The notes under the pieces: generated by a model
Seen by the model: only the letters and a program-made list of their open reading frames with translations
What the model was told of the DNA's origin: nothing
Databases searched by the model: none
Made by a program: the position numbers and the translations under genes
Assembly: GCA_024280295.1 (NCBI GenBank)
Contig: JAJRQK010000031.1
Span: 1-64,000 of the forward strand
Source: Bacteroidota bacterium
Lineage (GTDB): Bacteria > Bacteroidota > Bacteroidia > Flavobacteriales_D > Crocinitomicaceae
DNA length: 64,000 bases
Direction of reading: 5' to 3'
Part shown: piece after piece, positions 9,181 through 17,850 of the stretch
Layout: each line of letters begins with the position of its first letter
Numbering within the stretch: the first letter of the stretch is position 1

Positions 9181-10383
9181 ATGTCAGAAGATATTGTAGA
9201 AACAGTTAAATCCTCAAAGCCGCGTCTTAAGTTTATCGATATGGCTCGATCTCTGGCAATACTGCTGATGATTGAAGGTCATTTTACTGGAGCTGCTCTT
9301 GGTTCTGAATACCGGAATTACGAATATTCTTTGTTCAAAGTTTGGCATGTTGTACATGGGTTGACATCTCCACTTTTCTTTACAGTAACCGGAATTATCT
9401 TCGTTTATCTATTAACCGCCGATAATAAAGTAAGTTTTCGCGGCAATATCCGTGTGAAGAAAGGTCGAAAGCGTGTATTTCAACTACTCTTTTGGGGATA
9501 TGTGATCCAATTTAATTTGTGGGTATTTGGTAAGGACATTTATTATGGAACAGGATTCCACATGAACTGGTTTTATGCATTTCACGTTTTACAATCCATT
9601 GGAATCGGGTTGGCAATTGTAATCTTAATCTATGGTTTCTATAAACTTCTGAATTTCGGTAAAATTCACTGGTACTACCTCATAGCAGGATTAATCATGT
9701 TCGCTTTTTATGCGGTAATGAAAGATCATATTTTACTTGACAAGAAATTAATTGAAGCAGGTGCAGATCCAAACTACTGGCCAATAAATGCCCCAGCTTT
9801 CATTCAAAATATGTTTTACGGAAAATTTTCCGACTTTAGTTTCGTACGTATGTCTGGATACACCATTTTAGGAGGAATGATAGGCGCGATAATTCGAAAT
9901 CAAGAGCATCGAGTTAGAGAATGGTGGTTTGGAATTCTTGTTATTATCATAGGACTACTCATTTCAATATTTATTCGTGATGTCTTTATTTGGATCGATT
10001 GTTTCACTGAGTGGATTGGTTTAACAGAAAGAGGGGTTTATGAATTAAACGCTACTTCAATATCACGTTTTGGACAAGTTGTCGTATTAATTGGCTTGTT
10101 AATACTAGTCGATAAATACGTGAAAGTTAAATCTGGATTATTTTTAAAAATCGGGCAAAACACTTTCCCAATTTACGTTGTTCATGTTATGATATTGTAT
10201 GGTGGTATCTTTGGATTTGGACTGAAACCTAATGTGTTTGATCGTGACCTCTCCCCGATTTTAGCAGTCACGATTGCAACAACAGCAATTGCTTTTTTCA
10301 TACTTATGGTCGCTTACATCGAGCCACTTCAAAAGTTATATAACGGAATTTTGTATAGGCTAAGATTGAAAAAACGTCCGTAA
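9181..10383 (+). CDS. Multi-pass membrane protein, DUF1624/HGSNAT-like acyltransferase
   Basis: 400 residues starting at the ATG at 9181 (MSEDIVETVKSS), which lies behind a -7 box; an in-frame TTG at 9160 falls inside that box and is rejected. About ten hydrophobic segments are seen. The N-terminal RLKFIDMARSLAILLMIEGH, with its conserved His, and the following SPLFFTVTGI resemble the acyltransferase fold that includes heparan-alpha-glucosaminide N-acetyltransferase-like and OpgC-like proteins. It probably transfers an acyl group to a surface or periplasmic glycan, but the substrate is unknown. Confidence 0.7.
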   Translation: MSEDIVETVKSSKPRLKFIDMARSLAILLMIEGHFTGAALGSEYRNYEYSLFKVWHVVHGLTSPLFFTVTGIIFVYLLTADNKVSFRGNIRVKKGRKRVFQLLFWGYVIQFNLWVFGKDIYYGTGFHMNWFYAFHVLQSIGIGLAIVILIYGFYKLLNFGKIHWYYLIAGLIMFAFYAVMKDHILLDKKLIEAGADPNYWPINAPAFIQNMFYGKFSDFSFVRMSGYTILGGMIGAIIRNQEHRVREWWFGILVIIIGLLISIFIRDVFIWIDCFTEWIGLTERGVYELNATSISRFGQVVVLIGLLILVDKYVKVKSGLFLKIGQNTFPIYVVHVMILYGGIFGFGLKPNVFDRDLSPILAVTIATTAIAFFILMVAYIEPLQKLYNGILYRLRLKKRP

Positions 10384-10407
10384 CTAACCGAACTAGGCTC
10401 AAATGAA

Positions 10408-11481
10408 TTAATTATTGCGTTTATTTTTTTGCTCCTCCTCGCGTTCTTCCCTTCGTCTTCGTCTTCGATTTTCGACAGCGATAAACACAATTCGGTAACT
10501 ATAAATTCTAGCTTCCCCACATTCATTTGTAATATGAACTTTGACTTGACGTGGTTCCGATGTATCGAAAGTATGAGAACCAGACCAACTTTCGGATGTG
10601 TTGCTATCTCCAAAATCCCACAAAACAGAAGTTGCGTTAAGATAGGATGCTGAGTATTCGATACGGTAGTGTATCTCATCATTAGGAAGTTCAACAATTT
10701 GTGTGTCAATGACTATTAATTGTCGATCAAGTTTATACTCTGCACGTTTCTTGTCGAGAACATTTGTAACCGTATTCTTTATCACTTGGGCATCCTTTTC
10801 ATTAACAATGGATAGGTTTTCACTTGCCTGAATACCAAATATGGATTCAAAAAAGGTATTCGCTATCAAATAAGAACCGCTATTACTCGGATGAGCACGA
10901 TCATCAGCGTATAAATCTATTGAGGTAGTATTCTTCACTTCTTTCCAGACCATTCCAACAGGAACAACAGGAACATTGAAAACCTCACCTAGATAAGAAT
11001 AACCTCGCTCAATACTATCAGCCATTTTAGCGTAGGAATTTACTTCTTCTCGTTCGTTGTAACCATCTTCATAGCCCCAAGTCATGTAGAATAATACATT
11101 GGTACACGCATTATTATCGTAGATTGCTTGTGTAATTTTAGACAGAAAAGGAATGGTTGCAGTATCAATGTATTCAGGCTGAAACGAAAGTTCCCTACTG
11201 TATCCTTGTAAGATAATATAATCCCATTTCCGTTTGTTAATCGCTTCGAACATATCAGAACGTTCAGAGTGTTCATGGAAAGAAGCACCAGATTTTGCAC
11301 TTTTCTCGACCAAAACATTCATACCAGCCTTCTTTGCAATTTTGCCGAACATTTTTGGCATGTCATGCATGTGTGTATAGCTATTTCCAATAAAAAGAAT
11401 TTTCAAAGCAGGAATAGTATCAGCGGATGCACTACCCGAAGCAAACAAAGAAATAACTAAATTAAAGAATCTCTTAAGCAT
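10408..11481 (-). CDS. Exported SGNH-hydrolase-like protein with PKD domain
   Basis: About 357 residues from the ATG at 11481, which gives a signal peptide (MLKRFFNLVISLFASGSASA); an in-frame ATG at 11511 adds ten residues. LKILFIGNSYTH is the block-I-type motif of SGNH/DUF4886-like hydrolases and DDRAHPSNSGSYL the block-V Asp-x-x-His. Residues about 270-335 form a PKD-like domain (VLWDFGDSNTSESW). The tail is an odd run of Arg then Glu/Lys (RRRRRREEREEEQKNKRNN). A surface carbohydrate esterase role is plausible. It faces the acyltransferase-like gene, possibly acting on the same glycan. Confidence 0.75.
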   Translation of the reverse strand: MLKRFFNLVISLFASGSASADTIPALKILFIGNSYTHMHDMPKMFGKIAKKAGMNVLVEKSAKSGASFHEHSERSDMFEAINKRKWDYIILQGYSRELSFQPEYIDTATIPFLSKITQAIYDNNACTNVLFYMTWGYEDGYNEREEVNSYAKMADSIERGYSYLGEVFNVPVVPVGMVWKEVKNTTSIDLYADDRAHPSNSGSYLIANTFFESIFGIQASENLSIVNEKDAQVIKNTVTNVLDKKRAEYKLDRQLIVIDTQIVELPNDEIHYRIEYSASYLNATSVLWDFGDSNTSESWSGSHTFDTSEPRQVKVHITNECGEARIYSYRIVFIAVENRRRRRREEREEEQKNKRNN

Positions 11482-11561
11482 GAATTGTCTTATCGAATTG
11501 CGTTTTGTCATAGTCTAAAGCATCTGTTCTAGTTACTATAACTGCAAAATCTGCACCAATG

Positions 11562-11963
11562 TTACATTTTTTGCTGTGCATGCTTAATTTTTTTCGCAAT
11601 TTCCATCAATTCATCTTGAGATAAGTTCAATTTCTTATTCGCGAAATTCATATCTGACAAGGTGTTCATTGGAACTAAATGAATGTGCGCATGAGGCACT
11701 TCAAGTCCAATGACAGATATTCCAACTCTGTTACATGGGTAGGCAATTTTAATTTTTCTTGCTACTGATTTCGCAAAAATCATCATTTCCCCTAAAAGCT
11801 CATCATCGATATCAAAGATGTAATCAATCTCACTTTTTGGGATCACTAAAACATGTCCGATTTTAAGTGGCATAATATCAAGAAAAGCTAGAAATTTCTC
11901 CGACTCTTGAATCTTATAGCAAGGGATGTCTCCTCGAACAATTTTTGTGAACAGCGTCGTCAT
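11562..11963 (-). CDS. HIT family nucleotide-binding protein
   Basis: A 133-residue protein with the histidine triad HAHIHLVP near residue 95 and the conserved N-terminal pattern FTKIVRGDIPCYKI. HIT proteins hydrolyse or transfer nucleotides from nucleoside phosphoramidate or dinucleoside substrates. The start is directly at the stop of greA (shared position 11963), so the two are coupled; greA-HIT adjacency is common in Bacteroidota. The C-terminal part is somewhat charged. Exact substrate unknown. Confidence 0.92.
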   Translation of the reverse strand: MTTLFTKIVRGDIPCYKIQESEKFLAFLDIMPLKIGHVLVIPKSEIDYIFDIDDELLGEMMIFAKSVARKIKIAYPCNRVGISVIGLEVPHAHIHLVPMNTLSDMNFANKKLNLSQDELMEIAKKIKHAQQKM

Positions 11964-12436
11964 TAGCGTGAGATTTCAATTATCTCGAAATGAATAACAC
12001 CATTTGGCGTGTTAACATCTGCTACTTCTCCAACAGACTTCCCAACCAAACCTTGACCGATAGGAGATTCAATACTAATTTTCTTCTCTTTTAGATCTGC
12101 TTCATTTTCGGCAACTAATGTATAGGACATTTCCGCGCCGTTAGAGACATTTTTCATCTTAACAGTTGAAAGAATGTAGGCTTTTGAAGGGTCAATATCT
12201 GAGTCATCTATAACACGAGCTGTTGACAATACGGTTTTTAGTTTTGAGATTTTCATCTCTAGCAACCCTTGAGCTTCCTTTGCTGCATCATATTCAGCAT
12301 TTTCTGATAGATCTCCTTTATCTCTAGCTTCAGCAATTTGCGCAGTTATAGAAGGGCGTTGAACCCTTTCCATATCACGCAATTCTTGTTTCAGTTTTTT
12401 CAGACCCTCTTCTGAGTAGTAGTTGATCTCTGACAT
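11963..12436 (-). CDS. greA: Transcription elongation factor GreA
   Basis: 157 residues from the ATG at 12436 (MSEINYYSEEGLKKLKQEL). The N-terminal coiled coil carries GDLSENAEYDAAKEAQ with its acidic tip, and the C-terminal FKBP-like domain has SPIGQGLVGKSVGEV. GreA stimulates transcript cleavage by backtracked RNA polymerase. An in-frame upstream start (to 12463) would run into the terminator hairpin of the previous gene and is rejected. It is coupled to the HIT gene. Confidence 0.96.
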   Translation of the reverse strand: MSEINYYSEEGLKKLKQELRDMERVQRPSITAQIAEARDKGDLSENAEYDAAKEAQGLLEMKISKLKTVLSTARVIDDSDIDPSKAYILSTVKMKNVSNGAEMSYTLVAENEADLKEKKISIESPIGQGLVGKSVGEVADVNTPNGVIHFEIIEISR

Positions 12437-12451
12437 AATCTTAGTTTTATA

Positions 12452-12486
12452 TAACAAAAACAAGAGAGCCCAAACGGACTCTCTTG
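12452..12486 (-). terminator. Rho-independent terminator of the PorV-like operon
   Basis: Read on the minus strand, an eight-base stem CAAGAGAG/CTCTCTTG, extended by CC/GG with one bulge, encloses a five-base loop and is followed by TTTTTGTT. It lies 28 bases after the stop of the PorV-like gene and just before greA, so it separates the two transcripts. Confidence 0.8.
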
Positions 12487-12513
12487 ACTAATTCAAATAT
12501 ACGAATATTCTTT

Positions 12514-13569
12514 TTATTTCAAGCTAATCGTAGCTCCAACAGTGTGAATGACACCAAATACACCTGCAAAACGCACAGCATATTCAATTCCAAGCGCACT
12601 TTTATTTTCTCCAACTAATGCGTCTACAGAGAATCCAGCAGTAGGGCCAACTAGCGCATTCGAACGATTCTCTAGGCTGAAAAGATTCTCTTCATAAACA
12701 AAACCACCTCGTACGTTAAATCCCATTTTTTCAGTTGTCATCCCGTAATCTAATCCTAAGCGGAACTGATCACTAGAGAATGAATTTGCTGTAAATCCAA
12801 GAGCAAGGATTAATTTGCTCGATTCATCAAAGATAAAATCATAAGACCCACCCATTGACAGAAGAGATGGTATCTCAAAAGTAGCCGATCGTTGTTCTAA
12901 AGTTGCTGTAACACCTGTTTCAACAAAGTTAATCTGTTGAGCCAAGCCATCACCTTTGAAGCGCATAACTGGACCAACATTTTTCAATGCTATTCCAAAC
13001 TTAACTTGATCCTGCTCTCCAGTTACGTAGCGAATTCCTGCATCTATTGCAAGTCCTGTTGCTTTCAAGTTAGATATATTCTCTGAAATAACTTTAAAGT
13101 TAATTCCTCCATAAATAGAATTCGAGAACGTCCGTGCATATCCAACATTAAATACATTAGCACGCGGAGAGAAGAAACCAATATTTCCTTCAGGATTTGC
13201 TACAGTTGTGATTGCAATTTCACCAAAATTAAGTGATTGAACACTTACTGCTATTACAGCATCTTCGGAGATTCTCTGAGCAATACCTGCGCTATTTAAT
13301 GCAATACCTGCAGTACCCAACCAGCTAGTATAGTTGAATTTAATTTCAGTTTTACTCGTAAATGCTAACCCTGCAATATTAGAGAATGTAGCTTCCAAAC
13401 CTCGAGTAGAAGCTATTCCTGCATCTCCAATAGCCGAACTTCTCGCCCATGGGTTGATCAATATGTGACCCGCACCTGCTGATCCAACACGATCCTCGTT
13501 TCCTGCACTAGCAGTGAGTCCAGTAACCATGGCAACACCAAGTAATACTATTTTTCCTATTTTCATCAT
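12514..13569 (-). CDS. PorV/PorQ family outer membrane protein
   Basis: About 351 residues from MMKIGKIVLLGVAMVTGLTASA, a signal peptide (an upstream in-frame TTG at 13584 is less likely). The mature N-terminus, SAGAGHILINPWARSSAIGDAG, is the PorV/PorQ signature and matches the FadL-like barrel fold; the last strand ends in an aliphatic-Lys pattern. PorV is the shuttle that takes T9SS substrates from the translocon to the attachment complex. This copy is 30 bases downstream of a 1409-residue protein with a T9SS-like C-terminus, so it may serve that protein. A terminator follows. Confidence 0.85.
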   Translation of the reverse strand: MMKIGKIVLLGVAMVTGLTASAGNEDRVGSAGAGHILINPWARSSAIGDAGIASTRGLEATFSNIAGLAFTSKTEIKFNYTSWLGTAGIALNSAGIAQRISEDAVIAVSVQSLNFGEIAITTVANPEGNIGFFSPRANVFNVGYARTFSNSIYGGINFKVISENISNLKATGLAIDAGIRYVTGEQDQVKFGIALKNVGPVMRFKGDGLAQQINFVETGVTATLEQRSATFEIPSLLSMGGSYDFIFDESSKLILALGFTANSFSSDQFRLGLDYGMTTEKMGFNVRGGFVYEENLFSLENRSNALVGPTAGFSVDALVGENKSALGIEYAVRFAGVFGVIHTVGATISLK

Positions 13570-13599
13570 TGAACTATTTTTCAACTAGTTAAAGTCTGA

Positions 13600-16500
13600 T
13601 TATATACCTTGTAAATCCACCTGCCGAATTCCTCCAAAGAATTTGACTATTTTTTCTCCAATATCAGGAACATCAATATGAATAATATACACGCCTCCAG
13701 CAATTGGAATTCCTTTGTGGTTATTCAAATCCCAATCAATTGATGTAATTGGGCTATCCTTTTTAAAGGTACGAATCAATTTCCCATTTGCTGAGTAGAT
13801 TTTCACCGTACACACTTCTGGTAGATTAGTAATTTTTACACGTGTATCAAGTCTATTCCGCTCATACTGCGAATAAGCATAATATGGATTCGGAACAACA
13901 TTAATAAGATCTAGCGCACTTGCTAATTGAGTGTCACTACCTATTTCAGTTGCAATATCATCCATACTCCAAGAGTACATAGGAGCACCTCCATTTTGAC
14001 CAGTTGCAACAAAGTTTTTATACTCTTTATTAATACGTAATCTCATTCGGACATCTGTCTCCAATAGCCCATGTCCCGGTTCTAAAAGAGGATATGAAAT
14101 CCATGCTAAGTTTTTGTAAACTCTTTTATTGGCGTTACTATTATTTGCTTCTAACAAGAGCATGTCATTATAGAGAACATGTGTTGCAAGATTAGAAGAA
14201 ATATTTGGGATGTAAGCTGGATAATCAAATCCGGCAAAAAAATTGTTGATTTCCTTCGTATGATATCCCCAAACATAAACCGCATGCATCCCTCCCATTA
14301 ATGGAGTTCCAACACCATCAATTATTCGGTCAGTAGGATTCCAGATCATATCAGAACCATTCTCACCACCAAGGAATGAATTTTCACCAAACGCCATATA
14401 TAAACGAGCACCACTTTCGATATCAATGGCATAGCCAGGGAACCATCCCATACCCGTACTAGTAGGATCTACATTACCATTCACATCAACACTAGGACTT
14501 TTTCTCATTTCACCAGGTTGCGCACCTCCAATATTTAAAGCAACATCTCTTCCCAATTCAATCACTGGACAGCGCGTCCATTTAGATTTATCGCTAGTAA
14601 ACACAATATCTACACTAGGCAAGAAAGAAATCGATGCATCTGATTTGGTAAGATTTAAGATTGCTGATTCACTAAGGTTGAGATAAGCCATCGGCATAAA
14701 ATCAGACTCAAAGCCAACCATTTTGTGAGGAGCAACAATTCCTCCAAGAATGCGACTGTAGTTTTTACCTTCATCCCATGGAGAAGGTTGTGCACTATTG
14801 ACAGAACTCCATGTACCTCCATAATCGGAATAATTACAAGGATCGAAATAAGAAGTTCCACCGCAAATATTTAAAGGATCTGCACTATCATCATTTGGAA
14901 TAAAAATACCCGATCGAATCCAGTTAGTTGGAAAATAACTATCATTATCATTTACTCCAGTAAGCCAAATTTTTGAGCTATCTGAAAACTCAAGACTTGA
15001 AGAAATCATATCTGTAGTCAAGTTCTTTCCACTACCAGCCAGACCTTCAGGAAGGTAATATAGATTCTGATGAATTTTAACTGACACCCCCCATTTAGCA
15101 ATTATTTGTTCATTATCAAAATCAATAGAGAAATCAGAATGAACAGAATCCATTAAGTTTCCACCTTTAGAAGAGTACTGGTAGATTACCCAACTTGCAG
15201 TATCCGTTCCGTTATTATTACTAGGACTATAATCAATAAATTTACACTCAAAATAACCTCCAACAACATTTAAAGGATCCACAACTTTGATATCTATTGG
15301 GCCTTTTCCATATTCATAAGAAGGCGTATCATAAAATCCTGTATTTACAATTGCATTTACAGATGCTTGAGTTAACTCTAAGTCACGATTTCCATTTCCG
15401 TATCCATCTAATCTTGTTATGATTGGACTAGATCCATAGCTCACATTCTGAATTGTTCCTCCAGCTTCAAGAATTGGATTATGAGGAATTGCAGGTACAG
15501 ATTGAATCGCCGTTCCATCAAAACTCAATCGAGATGAGATATAAGGAGTCTTCTGACCATCGAGCGCAGCAGGATCATTAGGATCAAACTTCTTAAACTC
15601 ATTGTGAGCATAAGCTACAGCAATATAATAATATGTCTTATGATTAACCAATGTACGGTTACCCTGTGCAAATTGATCTTCTGTCAATAAGAATGAATGA
15701 CGAATGCCATTATTTTCTCCATCCACTTTTTCAACAGGAATATCTAATCCCAAAGGATCATCAAACTCATAGTTAATTAAACGATCAATTTCATTTTTAA
15801 TATCACACTGAGCGACAAGTCTAGATTTCGTTGCATCATTAATATCTGCAACACCAGCCTCATTATCGATCATTTGATAAATTTGATATCCTTCAAAAGT
15901 ATAAAATCTATCTACCGTAGGATCAGTTATATTCACCTTATCTTCTTGGTGATAAGCTTCTAGAAAGTTACTGGAAGATAAAGGATTCTCTAATATAAGT
16001 ACTAACTGATTTTCAAGTTCTTGAATCACTAACTTAGGAGCATCAGGTGGCGAAATAATTGCAAAGCAAGCATCAAAAAGAGCTTGCGCTTTAGTATCTG
16101 CAGTTAAAAGTGCATCTACCGATCCAAATAAAGTTCCATCCGTTCCTCTTCCATATACAATACCTACAGTAATATTATTGACTGCACCTGGTGTAAGAGT
16201 AAATGGTCCAGCAGATTGTACAAAACGGCGATCAGCAGGAGCATTTGAGTTTGTATTCTCATCCCAATCAAAGCCAGGCTCAACTCCACCAGTTCCCCAA
16301 TTCAGCGGATCAGAATCGCGAGGGTACATATAATCAGTTTCAATATTAGTAACTCCAGGAGAACCTATTGAACCAAGACCACCATAGTATGTCAACTCTC
16401 CATTTGCCCAAGTTCCTCTCATGAAATTATAGTATTCAGAGGCATTCACCGGATCACGGTAAGGGTAGGCTGTACCAGAACCTGTATAATAAACAAATCC

Positions 16501-17829
16501 ACGCATACCGAATCGCTCATTATCCACAATACTATCTCCGTACCCAAGACCAATTCCACTATACACAATACCGTTATCAGCCAATGCTTCGCTAACCGTA
16601 GGTACAATTAATGAATCACCAACTGGATCATAGTACGGACCAACATTATCCTTTCCATCAGAATCTTGATAAGGGCCTTCGAAAAAATCGACACCCACAG
16701 CAGGAGGATTTACTCCATAAGATGGTCCGCCCGTGCCATTATCTATCAAATTACCATTGTAAATATAACTTAAACCTCTTGACACATCACAACCGACATA
16801 ATCATCAGCAAAATTACCAATATCCGCATCCAAGTATTGTGAAAAGTACGTATTAAACAAGGTTTGCGTTCCTCTATTTATTAACTCATAATTAAAAAAT
16901 GTCATTCTATTCACTTCATCGCTTGTTGCAAATGAAAATGCTTGAGCTCTAATTTCCATTCCTATTGGCTCACCTTGAGACTCCGTATGAATATTGCCCT
17001 TATCATTAAAAACCCACCAATTTGTCTCATCACCAAATAACGATATGCGTCTATCCACACCACACTGAATATCATCGCGTCCCAAAATATCATCGTACCA
17101 TGGAGTATCACCAGCAGATGGGTCATAAACTCCATTATTATCAAAATCATAAAATGGAGCTAAGTAGTAATCCTGCGTAAAGAAATCACCATGAGCAGGC
17201 CAATTGTTAATACGGTTCATAACGTCAGCAGAAGGCTGAGAAACTTCATCACAGCCCTCACCACTCATATCTTGATCACAATTCCACCAAATAGTATATT
17301 GTATAACTTCAGATTTACGAATCGTATAAAATTTATCATACGCAACACATACATCTACATCGATATTTGCTTCCCCATGAGCACGAATAACACCATCGCC
17401 AACAGGTTGATTCGGATTATAATTTGAAGATGAAGGATCAACAGTTAACGGTCCTGGCCAAAAATCATTTCCAACATTTCTAAAGGTTAAACCCGCGAGT
17501 TTTAATTGGCCATTAACATCTGTCCCTCCCATCCAGAGTGCCCCAGCGTAAATAACGTGTAAACCACTTCCTCTAGGTATTTCGTAAGAAGCATTACCCG
17601 CAGCTCGATCTTGGAACATACTTCCACCTTGCTCAATTAATGCACGGACATCGTTGAATTCCATGAAAAGTTTAGCGGTTGCTGGTGCACAACTTGCACC
17701 TTTTGCTTGATTTACTGGATTCTTACCCTGCTTATTCGATTTAACATCCGTATTTAAGTAAGCAAAAGAATTATTGGTCCAAGCAAATGAACTTAATCCA
17801 ATTATTAATGCAATAATTTTATTTTTCAT
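13600..17829 (-). CDS. Giant exported protein with T9SS-like C-terminal domain
   Basis: 1409 residues. Signal peptide MKNKIIALIIGLSSFAWTNNSFA, then a long beta-rich region full of Asp/Asn/Gly motifs (for example YDFDNNGVYDPSAGDTPW, Ca-binding-like). The C-terminal 90 residues look like a type A sorting domain: NVVPNPYYAYS, KITNLPEVCTVKIYSANGKLIRTF, GGVYIIHI. An extra tail after the last strand (KFFGGIRQVDLQGI) is unusual for standard sorting signals. It is between a TonB-dependent receptor (22 bases) and a PorV-like gene. I recognise no enzymatic domain; it is probably a cell-surface structural or substrate-capture protein. Confidence 0.8.
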   Translation of the reverse strand: MKNKIIALIIGLSSFAWTNNSFAYLNTDVKSNKQGKNPVNQAKGASCAPATAKLFMEFNDVRALIEQGGSMFQDRAAGNASYEIPRGSGLHVIYAGALWMGGTDVNGQLKLAGLTFRNVGNDFWPGPLTVDPSSSNYNPNQPVGDGVIRAHGEANIDVDVCVAYDKFYTIRKSEVIQYTIWWNCDQDMSGEGCDEVSQPSADVMNRINNWPAHGDFFTQDYYLAPFYDFDNNGVYDPSAGDTPWYDDILGRDDIQCGVDRRISLFGDETNWWVFNDKGNIHTESQGEPIGMEIRAQAFSFATSDEVNRMTFFNYELINRGTQTLFNTYFSQYLDADIGNFADDYVGCDVSRGLSYIYNGNLIDNGTGGPSYGVNPPAVGVDFFEGPYQDSDGKDNVGPYYDPVGDSLIVPTVSEALADNGIVYSGIGLGYGDSIVDNERFGMRGFVYYTGSGTAYPYRDPVNASEYYNFMRGTWANGELTYYGGLGSIGSPGVTNIETDYMYPRDSDPLNWGTGGVEPGFDWDENTNSNAPADRRFVQSAGPFTLTPGAVNNITVGIVYGRGTDGTLFGSVDALLTADTKAQALFDACFAIISPPDAPKLVIQELENQLVLILENPLSSSNFLEAYHQEDKVNITDPTVDRFYTFEGYQIYQMIDNEAGVADINDATKSRLVAQCDIKNEIDRLINYEFDDPLGLDIPVEKVDGENNGIRHSFLLTEDQFAQGNRTLVNHKTYYYIAVAYAHNEFKKFDPNDPAALDGQKTPYISSRLSFDGTAIQSVPAIPHNPILEAGGTIQNVSYGSSPIITRLDGYGNGNRDLELTQASVNAIVNTGFYDTPSYEYGKGPIDIKVVDPLNVVGGYFECKFIDYSPSNNNGTDTASWVIYQYSSKGGNLMDSVHSDFSIDFDNEQIIAKWGVSVKIHQNLYYLPEGLAGSGKNLTTDMISSSLEFSDSSKIWLTGVNDNDSYFPTNWIRSGIFIPNDDSADPLNICGGTSYFDPCNYSDYGGTWSSVNSAQPSPWDEGKNYSRILGGIVAPHKMVGFESDFMPMAYLNLSESAILNLTKSDASISFLPSVDIVFTSDKSKWTRCPVIELGRDVALNIGGAQPGEMRKSPSVDVNGNVDPTSTGMGWFPGYAIDIESGARLYMAFGENSFLGGENGSDMIWNPTDRIIDGVGTPLMGGMHAVYVWGYHTKEINNFFAGFDYPAYIPNISSNLATHVLYNDMLLLEANNSNANKRVYKNLAWISYPLLEPGHGLLETDVRMRLRINKEYKNFVATGQNGGAPMYSWSMDDIATEIGSDTQLASALDLINVVPNPYYAYSQYERNRLDTRVKITNLPEVCTVKIYSANGKLIRTFKKDSPITSIDWDLNNHKGIPIAGGVYIIHIDVPDIGEKIVKFFGGIRQVDLQGI

Positions 17830-17850
17830 AATAATTAATCTAAGTAATAA

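Noticed and set aside
12437-12463. Upstream in-frame start of greA
   Set aside because: It would place coding sequence in the terminator hairpin of the PorV-like gene; the ATG at 12436 fits the family start.
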